Source: Sciurus carolinensis (Eukaryota > Chordata > Mammalia > Rodentia > Sciuridae). Taken from it: 64,000 nt of DNA. Position numbers and translations under genes: made by a program. The DNA is taken from contig NC_062216.1 of assembly GCF_902686445.1 (NCBI RefSeq), forward strand, positions 10,871,084 through 10,935,083, read 5' to 3'. The notes beneath the pieces are model-generated. The model saw only the letters and a program-made list of their open reading frames with translations, searched no databases and was not told the origin of the DNA. Of this stretch, positions 32,131 through 42,665 are shown one piece after another (the first letter of the stretch is position 1; each line of letters opens with the position of its first letter).

Positions 32131-35100
32131 GGCCTCCTGCCACCATAGGATGAAAGACCTCCGAGCCTGTCAGGAGGCCCACCTGGGACCAGGTGAGCCC
32201 TCAGGGGCTGCCTGTACAGATGACCCCAGGTACAGTGTTAAACAGAAGAGGGCTGATTTCCAGAAGTTTCTCCACCACCATTCAACATCTCTCTGATCTT
32301 TACTCTGCCTGGCCCTCCATGGACTGCCCTCTTGGGCAAGGCTTCTTCCAGCCTGAGCCAATGTGCTCACCTGCCTAGGAACTGAGTCTTCGTCAAAATG
32401 GTGCCTCAGTACAAAAGCTCTCTCTCACACAGGGGCATGTGACAGCTTCCCAAGCACCAGTCTTTTCCTCCCTCCTCTTTCTGGAGATGATGTTGGCCCC
32501 TTTAAAAGGAGGAGACACTGCCTCAGAAAGGGCTAAGACCTATGCCCACCTGGGACCAGAAACTGAGCTAGAAGAGGCCTCCCAGGCTCTGCTAAGGGAG
32601 GGACTCCAGATGAGGAGCATCCCAGCATTCTGGGCACGAATAAACGCATCTGTCCTGGCCCAGTCAGATCATCTGGGACAAATCCTGTTACCTCCCTGAA
32701 TCTCTGTGCTTGTCCACTGAGGTTCGGCGTGGGAGGCCGTCTGCCTAGAACTGTTGTGAAGGTTATAAATGCCTCGGCACACGAGGCGCTTGTTTGTGAA
32801 CCACAAATCTCCCATCAGATACTGGTCCTGATGACAGAGCCTCCAACTTCCTCGGGTTCCTTCAAGCATCTGCGTACATGTTTGGTCGCAGGGATCCATC
32901 TTGTTGAAAAGAGTCCGCCGTCCCACCGCTGGACCACCCTCAGTACCAGCCGGTCTTTGTACAATGTGTGCAGGCGACTTTCCACAGCTCCCAGCGCAGG
33001 TGTCGGCTCTGCCTCTGCAGGGCCCGCTGGGAGCCTCGGCCTCTCGCCCTGGCTTTGCCCGGCCAGTCTCCGGCTCTAAACACAAAACTATAGAAAACAC
33101 GAGGGCCTGGGGTTCACGGGTCTTTCTGTAGCAGGACCATCTGCTGTTTATACACATTTCAGTCCCAGCCTCAGCCTCCTGTAGGGATCAGTTTGGATGG
33201 GATCTGCCGACACCAATGATGGCGGCTAGAAGCTTGGGAAGGTCACTCCTAGGAGGGACAAGGAGGATGGCCGTGCCTGGTGGCCCTGCCGACATTTGCC
33301 CAGCTTGAGCCAGTCCTGTAGATCCCTCCTCTCTTGGTCTAGGTCTTGGGGGTCTTAGGATTTTGGAGCTCAATGAACCTTGAAGGTCACATGCCCTGTG
33401 CCTTCTCCATGGCCGTGCAGCCCACAGGTGTGGCTCCTGTCTGATGCTCAGTCCACGCTGAACTCTGGTCCCGGCTCATCCTCCAGCTGAGGTGGCAACC
33501 ACGATCCATTCATCCCCACGGCACCAGCTGAGCAGACCAACCTCCCACTCCTCTGTTCTATTCTCGGCTGTCAACGTGGCCATCATCTGTCAAGTGTCTA
33601 CACCTGGCGGTGTGCCAGGTGAGGAAGGAGGATCCAGAACACAGGCTGCCCTGCTCACCGCCACGGCCCATGGCCCTTCTGGGGAAAAACAGGTCATATG
33701 GGCAAATCCTGGGCCAGAGGTGAGTGAGAACGGTGCCTATCTTACGTGCAGTGGGCGTCCCAGTCCATTGCTAGGGGAGGGAGGGGCCGCTGCAGGGCAG
33801 AGGAAAAGGCAGAGTCCCAGGGGCGGGAGGCCTGGTTTCTGTTTCTCAGCCCAGCGGGGCCTAGCAGCTTGTGACCGTCCAGCCCTCTTCTGTCTGTGGT
33901 CGAGTGGTAAGAAGTTACCCACATGGACCTGCCCAGACCACAGGAGAACATGGGAAGGGGTCTCAGAGATCGTCTGGCCTGGTGGTTTCTAGAACTCAGA
34001 TGCTTCTTAGAGAAAATCATTAGAAACTCATCGCTACCCTAGACCTACAGGTCAGAATGGATGGGTGGTTTCATGTCCGCAGAAGCAGTTGGATCAGGGC
34101 ACAGATCCAGGGCGACAGGATCAAGGTCTCATCCCAGGCTGCATCAGGGCTCTAAGACCTTGGGTCCTAAGAATTTCCTGTGTGTCCAGGCCAGGCTTGG
34201 AGTTGGGACAGCCTCACTAGTCTGGCAGGGTCTGCCCTACTGCCCTATTGCCCCATCTTCCTACCGCCCAGGAAACCGCCGTGCCGCTGACAGGAGGCAT
34301 TTCTGAGCCCCTGTATCCCAGCGTCCATGTACTCCCACCTCTGAGGACCCCATGCCTCCCTCCAGCCCCTTGCAACCTCCTGGATGGTGGGAAAGCCTTC
34401 AGCTCCGGGCTCTTTAATTAACCAAGAGACTTGGAACAGAGTGGTTCAAGTCTCTGGGCCCAGGTCTCTCCTGTTGGAAGAGGAAGTAAGGCTGGACTCT
34501 CAGGTCATTTCTGGCTCACTGTACAGCATCTGAGAGCTGGAAGGAAACACAGACATCACCTAGTCCAGCATTTCCGACCTGTGACACCTGGAGAGTTGAT
34601 CTCCTCAGCCCTCAGACCACACGGGAAGGGCATTATAACAACAGCGATTCTCGTTTCAGTGTTGGTGCTTTGACCCCGGGGCCTTGCTGATCTTGGTGGG
34701 AATGCCCCCCTGGAGTTAACCAAATCCTGAGGCCATATTCCCAACTACCTGTCAGACTATAAGTCACTACCACCTCCCCTAAGCACCCCAGCTAGGTACC
34801 AGACGACCGGGGACAACTCCTGTTCCTGCTGAAATCATCCACTCCAGCCAATCCTAAATCTACTCTCCTTGCTGCACCTGTTCCTTCCCAGGGAAACCAC
34901 AAAGCTCCTTCAGCCTCCTGACCCGCCAATGTCCCTGCAGGGCCTGCTGTGGCTCCTATTGCTACTCCTGCCCTCCATGACAGCTGCTTCTGCACATGGG
35001 TGTCTTGCAGCACTTGATTAAAACGAACCCTAGAAACTCTGGGCTTATGTGCAGTCTGGTTTGGGGTTCCAGATACCTTCCAGTTTTCCTCTTGTGTGCT

Positions 35101-35669
35101 ATGCAACATTTGTGGAGGTTATACACACACGAAAAGGGTTTGGAATCCCTGGCCAAGCAGCCTGCAGGCTAACCATGAAGCCCTCTCTGCCACCCCTGCT
35201 GCCCTTCAGACTGGGGCCAGCCTTTCCACCTCCCGGACCCTCTCCAGCCCCTTTACAGCGTGACATCCCTTCAGTTCTTTAAAGGCTGCAGCCCTGAGCT
35301 CCCTGGAGGCTTTTCCTCTCCCATGTCACCCTCCCTGTTCCCTCAGGGGCTCAGAAGTTCGCTATTCTGTAGCTCTAGAAGATTCCATCCGAAGGCCCAT
35401 CTCTCCTGCTTCTGGTCTGAAGGGGGACAAAAGGCACCGTACCCGAGAAGACACCCATTTATCGAGCAGTCTTTGTGTGTCAGGCATGGCACTGAGCAAT
35501 GCCCCTGTGATCTCTTGTGTAGTCCCCAGAACAGCAGAGCTCGCAAGCCTTCTCAGGACAGGGCTGCGACAGTCCTTCCCAGGCTGTATGCTCCCTCCTG
35601 GGCCAGAAGGTGGTGCAGAAAAGGTGCTCAGAAAAGAGATGCATTGAGTTGAATAATGAGCTGTTCTTT
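32131..35669. other. GC-richer single-copy sequence
   Basis: No recognisable exon. About 32660-32790 resembles a sense MIR tail (TTACCTCCCTGAATCTCTGT, GAACTGTTGTGAAGG). Open frames of 130-170 codons at 32669-33157 (minus), 33492-33992 (plus) and 35260-35652 (plus) overlap others on the opposite strand and carry no motif I recognise. Confidence 0.4.
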
Positions 35670-35800
35670 AAAACCGATCCTGTTACGATCCCGTATTACA
35701 GACGGAGAAGCGGACTCAGAGAGACTAGATAACCAGCATAAGGTCCCAGGTCACAGGGCTCAGAAATGGTGCAACCAAGACTTGTTCCCAAGTTTACAAG
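35670..35800 (-). mobile_element. MIR SINE, antisense
   Basis: CCTGTTACGATCCCGTATTA, CAGACGGAGAAGCGGACTCA and GCATAAGGTCCCAGGTCACA show the antisense MIR core, a few dozen bases from the L1 array. Confidence 0.65.
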
Positions 35801-35828
35801 AATTCAGAACCCACATTCCTTATTCTTT

Positions 35829-36403
35829 TTTTTTAATTGGTTCTTTTTAGTTATACATGACAGTAGAGTCCATTTTGATAAAATTATGTAAGTATGGAAT
35901 AGATCTTATTCTAATTGGACTCTAGTCTCATGGATATACACAATAGTGAGGTCACTGTGGTGTACTCAGATATGTACATAGGAAAGTTACGTCAGATTCA
36001 TTCCACTGTCTTTCCTTTTCCTATCCCCTCCACCCTCCCTTCCCTTCATTCCCCTATGTCTAATCTACTGAAGTTCTATTCTCCTCCCCACTTATTATAG
36101 ATTAGCTTCCACATATCAGAGAAAAATCCAACCTTTGGTTTTTGGGGATTGACTTATTTCACTTAGCATGATAGTCTCCAGATTCATCCAGTAAATGTCA
36201 TAAGTCATTCTTCTTTATGACTGAGTAATACTCCACTACGTATATGTACCACATTTTCTTTATCCATTCATCTGCTGAAGGGCACCTAGATTGACTCCAT
36301 AGCTTAGCTATTGTGAATTGTGCTCCTGTAAACATTGAGCTGGCTGTGTCACTGTAGTATGCTGACTTTAAACCTTTTGGACATATGCCAAGGAGTGGGA
36401 TAA
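35829..36403 (-). mobile_element. L1 3' end, antisense (first of three)
   Basis: A T-rich tail is followed by TTAGTTATACATGACAGTAG, then the L1 3' UTR and the ORF2 C-terminal region read on the minus strand (TATGACTGAGTAATACTCCA, TTTATCCATTCATCTGCTGA, GTGTCACTGTAGTATGCTGA). More diverged than the next copy. Confidence 0.9.
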
Positions 36404-37045
36404 CTAGTTCTTTTTATTTGTTTGTTCTATTTAGTTGTACATGACAGCAGACTGCATTTTGATTCATTGTGCACAAATGGAGTACAACTTTTCCTTTCTC
36501 TGATTGTACGTGATATGGAATCACACCATTCATGTAATCATACATGTACTTAGGGTGATAATGTTTGTCTCATTCCACCATCTTTTCTTCCCCAGTCCCC
36601 TCCCCTCCACTCATTTCCCTCTACACAATTCAACATTCCTCCATTCTTCCCTTAGCCCCCAACACCCACCCCATTATGTTCACTATCCACTTATCAGAGA
36701 AACCATTTGGCCTTTGGTTTTGGGAACTGGCTTATCTCACTTAGCATTTTCTCCAACTCTACCCATTTACCTGCAAATGCCATAATTTTATTATTATTTA
36801 TGGCTAAGTAATATTCCATGTGTATATATGCCACAGTTTCTTTATCCATTCATCTATTGAAGGGCATCTGGATTGGTTACACAATCTAGCAACTGTGAAT
36901 TGAGCTGCTATAGACAGTGTTGTGGCTGTGTCACTGTAGTATACTGATTTTAAGCCTTTGGGTATAGGCCAAGGGGTGGAATAGCTGGCTCAAATGGTGG
37001 GTCCATTCCAAGTTTTCTGAGGAATCTTCATACTGCTTTCCAGTA
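36404..37045 (-). mobile_element. L1 3' end, antisense (second of three)
   Basis: It restarts from the 3' UTR (TTTAGTTGTACATGACAGCA, then CACAAATGGAGTACAAC) and extends to GGAATCTTCATACTGCTTTC in ORF2. It joins the first copy directly, in the same orientation. Confidence 0.9.
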
Positions 37046-37054
37046 AAGCAAAAC

Positions 37055-37680
37055 TCACATTTTATTTTTAAAATATTTTTAAAATAATAATAAAATAATA
37101 ATAAATATTTTTAAAATTTGTTCAAATTAGTTATACCTGACAATAGAATGAATGCATTTATGCATTTTGACAAATCATACATAAATGGAGAATAACTTCT
37201 CATTTTTCTGATTGTACATGTTGTAGGGTCACATCGGTCATGCAGTCATATATGTACATGAGGTAATAATGTCTGTTTCACTCTACTGTCCTTCCTACCT
37301 CAAGCCCCCTCCCCTCCCTTCACTCCCCTCGACCTAATCTGAAGTAACTTTATTCTTCCCTAGCACCCCACTCCTCCTTATTGTGAATCAGAAGCTGCAT
37401 ATCAGAGAAAACATTTGGCTTTTGGTTTTGGAGGATATGCTTATTTTGCTTAGCATGATATTCTCCAACTCCATCCATTTACCAGCAAATGCCACAATTT
37501 CATTCTTTATGGCTGAGTAACATTCTGTTATGTGTATGTACCACAATATCTTTATCCATTCATCTGTTGAAGGACACCTAAGTTGGTTCCGTAGTTTGGC
37601 TACTGTGAATTGAGCTGCTATAAACATTGATGTGGCTGCGTCACTGTAGTGTGCTGATTTTAAGTCCTTTGGGTGTAAAC
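37055..37680 (-). mobile_element. L1 3' end, antisense (third of three)
   Basis: An AT-rich tail, then TAGTTATACCTGACAATAGA, the 3' UTR, and ORF2 C-terminus on the minus strand with RCPSTDEWIKILWYIHITEC at 37388-37627. It ends at TTTAAGTCCTTTGGGTGTAA, where the orientation flips. Confidence 0.9.
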
Positions 37681-37757
37681 GTGGAATGGAACCACCATTT
37701 GACCCAGTTATCCCATTCCTTGGTTTATACCCAAAGGATACAAAGTCAGCATACTAC
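37681..37757 (+). mobile_element. Inverted L1 piece at the 5' edge of the third copy
   Basis: GGAATGGAACCACCATTTGA and GGTTTATACCCAAAGGATAC are L1 ORF2 sequence in the opposite orientation to the adjoining copy. The last ~30 bases repeat, inverted, the end of that copy (about 37650-37680), forming a partial palindrome. This is the expected product of twin-primed insertion. Confidence 0.82.
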
Positions 37758-37767
37758 GGAACCCACA

Positions 37768-38782
37768 CTCTTGACTCCCAGTGTGCCTACAAGAGTCAGT
37801 CTGGTTTCCATGGGTGACCTTGACATTCCACCTATGACTCTTAGCCAGCGGACATGCCAGGAGTGTGGTTCCTCTGCAGCTCAGGAAGCCGTGGGCCTCC
37901 TCTAGCCTGGCAGCTCTGGACTGAGCTCTCCACTGAGGTTTCTGAAGACGCGTTTGGGCGTCTAACCAAGTTTTCATCTTTAAAAATAAGAAAAACCAAG
38001 AGCAGAAACCCACGGCAGGAGTCCGGAGTCGCCCTTGGTTCTCAGAGCGGCATTGGTGGCAGCGTCATCGGGCCACCTGGTGCCCAGGCTGAGAAGGGCG
38101 ACCACAGAGCAAGGAGGCTGACCTCACTGGGGAGGAAGAAGCATCTGAGGCCACCTGTCCAACCTCCCCGACCTCCACCTCCTGTCATTCTTGTTGCTCG
38201 TAAGCCCCCTGTGGGCAGAGCCACGGGGCAGGGTAGTAGAGAAGGGACAGGGAGTGATGGAGCTGGGCACATCACCAGAGGAAGGACACAGCAGCACCGG
38301 GCAGGACCCCGGACCACCGCCAAGGTGAGAAGCTCAGGGGGTCCCCACACACTCTGACCCAGCTGCTATAGATGGTGCAAGATGACAAATGACTTGACCC
38401 CTGGTGCGGTCACACGCAGGTCTGTTCCTTTACTTGTTCATGACCAGAACCTCTCACCCCAGATTTGGGAAAGCACCCCTGATTGCCCTGGGCTTTCCTG
38501 GGAGCCCTTTCAGCCCCTAAATACCCGGGCAAGGCAAACCGGCTTCGTTGGAGACAAGCAAAAGTCTGGTTTGTCTCTCTGTCCCTTGCAGCTTCAGGTC
38601 CCTTTTTGAGAACTTCAACAGAACGCAGCCGTGCTGATAAAGACAGGGTGAGGCCCCCCCCGAGAGCCTGCGTGGTCAGGTGTCATAGCCCTGAGGACAG
38701 GAGCACAGCCCGTCCCGGGAAGGACCTCAGTTGCCTCATCGCAGCAGGAAGAGGCTGGATCGACTTTGACAGTCGTCCGTTA
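37768..38782. other. Single-copy sequence, CpG-richer
   Basis: No exon recognised. A 167-codon plus frame (37854-38357) overlaps a 102-codon minus frame; composition is proline/arginine-rich with no domain. Confidence 0.4.
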
Positions 38783-39086
38783 CAGTCCTTAGTACAAGTC
38801 GAGCATCCCGGTCTGAAAATCCAAGATCTGAAGTACTCTACCCTCCAAACCTCCTGAGGACTGACCAACACCACGAGTGGGAAATTCCACGCCCGATCCC
38901 ACGTGAGGCGTCACAGTTAAAACGCAGATGCACCCGGATACGTGTGTGTCCATGGAACAGAAATAAATTCACCTGTGGACTTGGGGCCCCTCCTCAAGAT
39001 CTCTCATTATTTATATGCAAACGTTCCAAGACCCGAAACACTTCTGGTACCCAGGCATTTCGGATAAGAGATGCTCAACCTGCATA
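38783..39086 (-). mobile_element. Tigger-type MITE
   Basis: GTCGAGCATCCCGGTCTGAA, AAATCCAAGATCTGAAGTAC, ATTATTTATATGCAAACGTT, CCCGAAACACTTCTGGTACC and TTTCGGATAAGAGATGCTCA form the terminal and internal blocks of a known mammalian Tc1/mariner (Tigger) MITE. Family name not certain. Confidence 0.7.
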
Positions 39087-41720
39087 TGAATTCCTGTGTC
39101 ACTTGGCATGAAGTCTCTGCAGGTGGGAACGCCTGCAGCCTCTGAGTCCAGGGCGGGGCCTGGCCATCGCAGGGTCCGCTACTGTGAAGGGCCCCCGAGA
39201 TCATACGATGGCAGAAGAAGAGCTAGAGGGCAGGGGGTGTGGAGGAGGGGGTACTCGGGCAAGGCCTCTAAGAAGAGAGACGTGGAGTCTGGAAAGCATC
39301 GGGAGGAGATGAGATTCCTTTCTTCTTTTATCCCCATATCACAGCTCTGTTTATTCTGAGCAGCAACCAGCTGCGGCTCCAAAATAGATATGCCGAGAAA
39401 CGCCTCTAATGATAGAGAGCGCTTCTGGAGGAACCAAGCTCCGAACAGCCCTTCCCAGGGCCTGGAGCCCAGCAGGCCGGGAGAAGGGAGAGGCTCCTAA
39501 GAGCTGTCTGCTCCGCTGCCCGGCCCCACCTTTCCAGACCAAGACAGTCAAGGTTCATCCTTCCAGAGCTCCAGGGAGCAAAGCCTGGCCTTACAGTCAC
39601 TGCCAGGCCCCAGGGAGCCTGGCCAGCTTGTCCCTCACAGGGATGCCTTGGCCATGTGGGACCTGTGATGTCCCCACAGACCTCAATCTCCTTTCCAAGA
39701 GACTTCTGAGAGCAGCAGAGAAGACGGCTTGTGGAGCGTGTGGGTCAGTAGTTCATGTGTGTTGCATGCGCAATGCTCAGTTCGACAGGCCAGGCTTCTT
39801 CCAGAGCATTACAGAGAAGCCAAGGCCTGCACTGGGGGAGACTGAACTCCAGCTACAGAGGAGCAGCTGGGGACCTCCAGCCAAGGGCAGGGAGAGGGAG
39901 TCAGGATGGACAGTCACTAAGAGGACCTCGGTTAAGCAGCAATGGTAGCAGGCCGAGGACGAGGTCTGGTCCAGAGGAGGACTCGAGGGGTCTGACTAGG
40001 TTGGGTCAAGAAGGGCGTCCTGGTCAGTGGAAGGGAAGCAGAGAGAGCAGTGTGTGTGGGGACATAGCTCTGCCCCTCCCTCACCCCCCCGAGCATCAGC
40101 TGCCGTGCGCTTACCCTGCAGCAGAAGGGAAGGATGGCGCGAGGCTAGTGGCAGCTGGGGACAGGGCAGCGTAGGCCTGGGCCTCCCGAAAAGCTGATCC
40201 CGCACCCAGAGCAGGCCCAGCTGGCCTGGTCCACAGCACTCTGTCCTGTAGGGGCTGCTTTGTTCCCGCTCTGGAGGAGGAATCAGGGACCCAACAGGAG
40301 CATCCCCGGCAATGCCTTCGGCACCTGCAGGGGGCGACTTAGGGTGACTAGAGGGAGAGAGTGTCTTCTTGGGGGCCCACGGCCTGGCTCCCTGCTGAAA
40401 GGGGTACTTGCTGGCTGGACCCGGCTGGGAAGGCCCAGACTCTGACGCACCTAGGCTGTTCTGTCCCTTGTCATTCCCAGGAGGTCAACAGGGTCCAGGA
40501 GCTGTCCTGACATAGCACCTGGACTTGTCCTTAATGGTCTGGGAAACCTGGCCCTCTAGCTGCCTCCCTAAGTCCATTAAAGATTCTCTCAGGCTGGGGC
40601 TGGGCAACTCCCAAAGCCAGAAAGCCACTTGGCTCCGGCTCATGGAACAGACGACCACTGACATTATTTCTAAATGACTCCGTTCATGTCAGTTTGTATA
40701 CCTTTGTGTGTGTGTGTGTGTGTATGTGGCCATGAAATTATTAATTGGTGAAAGACAACATTTAAAATACATCATACTGTCTGCTGCCCTATTTTGGCAT
40801 TTCTTTTTCTTCTTTTATAACCCAGAGAGCCTCTAAAAATGGAAGCAGTCCAGACCTTTCTAGAACTTTCTGTTCTCAGCACTGTCTACCTCCTCACATT
40901 GAGCCTGCAAATGCCAGGGAAGCAGAGGATGGCCTCCCTCCCCTCCTGTTCTCTCCTCTCTGTTCTGCTTCTTAGGCTGCCTGGCTGCTTCCCTTGGTAC
41001 CTCGCCCGCCCCGTCCCCGTCCATCAGTGCCTGCTCCTGTCACACACAAACACAAACACCCCACGACATACTTGAGCAGCAGCCTCAGGGCCGGTGCCCT
41101 CCCAGCCTCTCTTCTCAGAAGTTTCACACGAGACTTCCTGCTCTCTCAGGGGACCCGGGCTCAGTCACAGGAAATGTGCCTGTTGCAAAGACTGACCTGC
41201 CCAGGGGCCCTGCTCAGGAGATACCCGCCTGGGAATGGGAAGTTAGCTAGTGGGAACCACTCAGTGGACCAGCAGCCAAGGCCATGCCCAGTTGCCTGCT
41301 CGGATCCCCGTCTCCGAACCTACAGGCTTGGGGGCAGACCAGGATCTGGCTGGTGAAAGGCTTCCTGGGTTTGATTGGGTGAAGGCCAGCCGACTGCCAC
41401 AGGAACCACCAGCACCCAAATCTGGAAGCTGGATGTTGCGGGGACACTGTGCTGTTCACACAGGAGACAAACTAGGTTAGCATCAAAGGAAGTGGAGAAG
41501 CTGTCCGCAGCCCTGCCCCCAGGAGGAGCCGGCCAGCCCAGCCCAGGGATAAAGAGGTGGAGGCGGGAGGGGAGGGGTGCTGAGCAGGCTGGGGCCGGGG
41601 AAGCTGAACTAACTCTGAGGTCGGGCAAGGGATGGAATCACTGCAAGCTCTGTGTCACTCCAAGACCAGAGAGCTATGAGTCACCTCTTGGGTTTTCAGA
41701 CTTCCTGCCAATCACAGGAA
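39087..41720. other. GC-richer single-copy sequence with (GT)n
   Basis: (GT)n at 40705-40727. No exon recognised. The longest frame, 179 codons at 39409-39948 on plus, overlaps other frames on both strands and shows no domain. Confidence 0.45.
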
Positions 41721-41801
41721 GTAGAGTATCAGGTGGGTTATGTCCTATTTGACACAGAAAAGTAGAGAATCAGACAGGTCATGTCCTATTTGACAAAGAA
41801 G
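41721..41801 (+). repeat. Two-copy 41-bp tandem repeat
   Basis: GTAGAGTATCAGGTGGGTTA at 41721 and GTAGAGAATCAGACAGGTCA at 41762 each continue into TGTCCTATTTGACA followed by an AGAA-type end. The copies differ at a handful of positions. Confidence 0.88.
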
Positions 41802-41922
41802 CTCAATTGGACCACGGCATATGTAGCAAAGGAAAGAAGACACAGAAAGGCAAGCCAGCCAGGGCTGACTGCCAGGTTCCAACATCTCAGTGTCAATGGA
41901 AATGCAGAGGGACAAGGCGTGA

Positions 41923-42109
41923 TGGCCAGCGGCGTGGCACACACCTGTAATCCCAGTGATTGGGAGGCTGAGGCAGGAGGATTTCAAGTTTGAGGCCAGC
42001 CTCAACTACTTAGCAAGGTCCTAAGCAACTTAGTGAAACCCTGTTTCAAAATAAAAAACACAAAGGACTGGGGATGTGGCTCAGTGGTTAAGTACCCCTG
42101 GGTTCAATC
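41923..42109 (+). mobile_element. Composite B1-ID SINE, sense
   Basis: B1-like left half: GCACACACCTGTAATCCCAG, GGAGGCTGAGGCAGGAGGAT, GAGGCCAGCCTCAACTACTT, GTGAAACCCTGTTTC. ID-like right half: GACTGGGGATGTGGCTCAGT, GGTTAAGTACCCCTGGGTTC. A and B boxes are present in both halves. The A tail has been replaced by a GAAA/GGAA microsatellite. Confidence 0.92.
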
Positions 42110-42226
42110 GAAAGAAAGGAAAGAAAGAAAGAAAGAAAGAAAGAAAGGAAGGAAGGAAGGAAGGAAGGAAGGAAGGAAGGAAGGAAGGAAGGAATGAATG
42201 ATGGAAGGAATGATGGAAGGAATGAT
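42110..42226 (+). repeat. (GAAA)n-(GGAA)n-(GGAATGAT)n microsatellite
   Basis: GAAA units at 42110-42146, GGAA units to about 42194, then GGAATGAT-like units to 42226. A pure purine strand grown from the tail of the upstream SINE. Confidence 0.95.
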
Positions 42227-42479
42227 GTATGTGTCCTTGGTCATTGATGTCCTTCCTCAGGACTGCAAGCATCAAGTCCCTCATCATCTTACCCTGTATT
42301 CAAATCCTGAGGTTCAGTTTGGAGGCAGGAAGGCGGATTACCAACAACTACCCCCGTGATCCCCAGCATCAGGGTCATCTCAAGCCTTCCTAGTTTTAGG
42401 CTGTGTGCCTTTTGCCTCTAGGAGGAGAGACAGGCTACTGATAATAATAATCTTAAGATAATAAAAATGTATTGTACAG
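42227..42479. other. Single-copy sequence
   Basis: Nothing recognised; the minus-strand frame across the GGAA run is a low-complexity Phe/Leu/Pro/Ser shadow. Confidence 0.4.
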
Positions 42480-42665
42480 GTTTAATGTGCCAGTCACAAA
42501 TATTAACACAGTTAATTAGCAATGCAAAGAGATAGGTAGTATTATTTTCCAGCCGTGTTGCATATGGGAAAACTGAGGCCTAGACAGATTAAAGGAATTC
42601 ACTCAACATCACAGAGCTATGAAATGGCAGATCTGGCTCTTCTGTCCTTAACCAGCATGCAGCAC
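42480..42665 (-). mobile_element. MIR SINE, antisense
   Basis: TTTAATGTGCCAGTCACAAA, TTTTCCAGCCGTGTTGCATA, AACTGAGGCCTAGACAGATT, CATCACAGAGCTATGAAATG and GCAGATCTGGCTCTTCTGTC are in antisense MIR order, nearly complete. Confidence 0.8.

Noticed and set aside
39409..39948. 179-codon plus-strand frame
   Set aside because: Several overlapping frames on both strands in GC-rich sequence; no domain and antisense to the gene.
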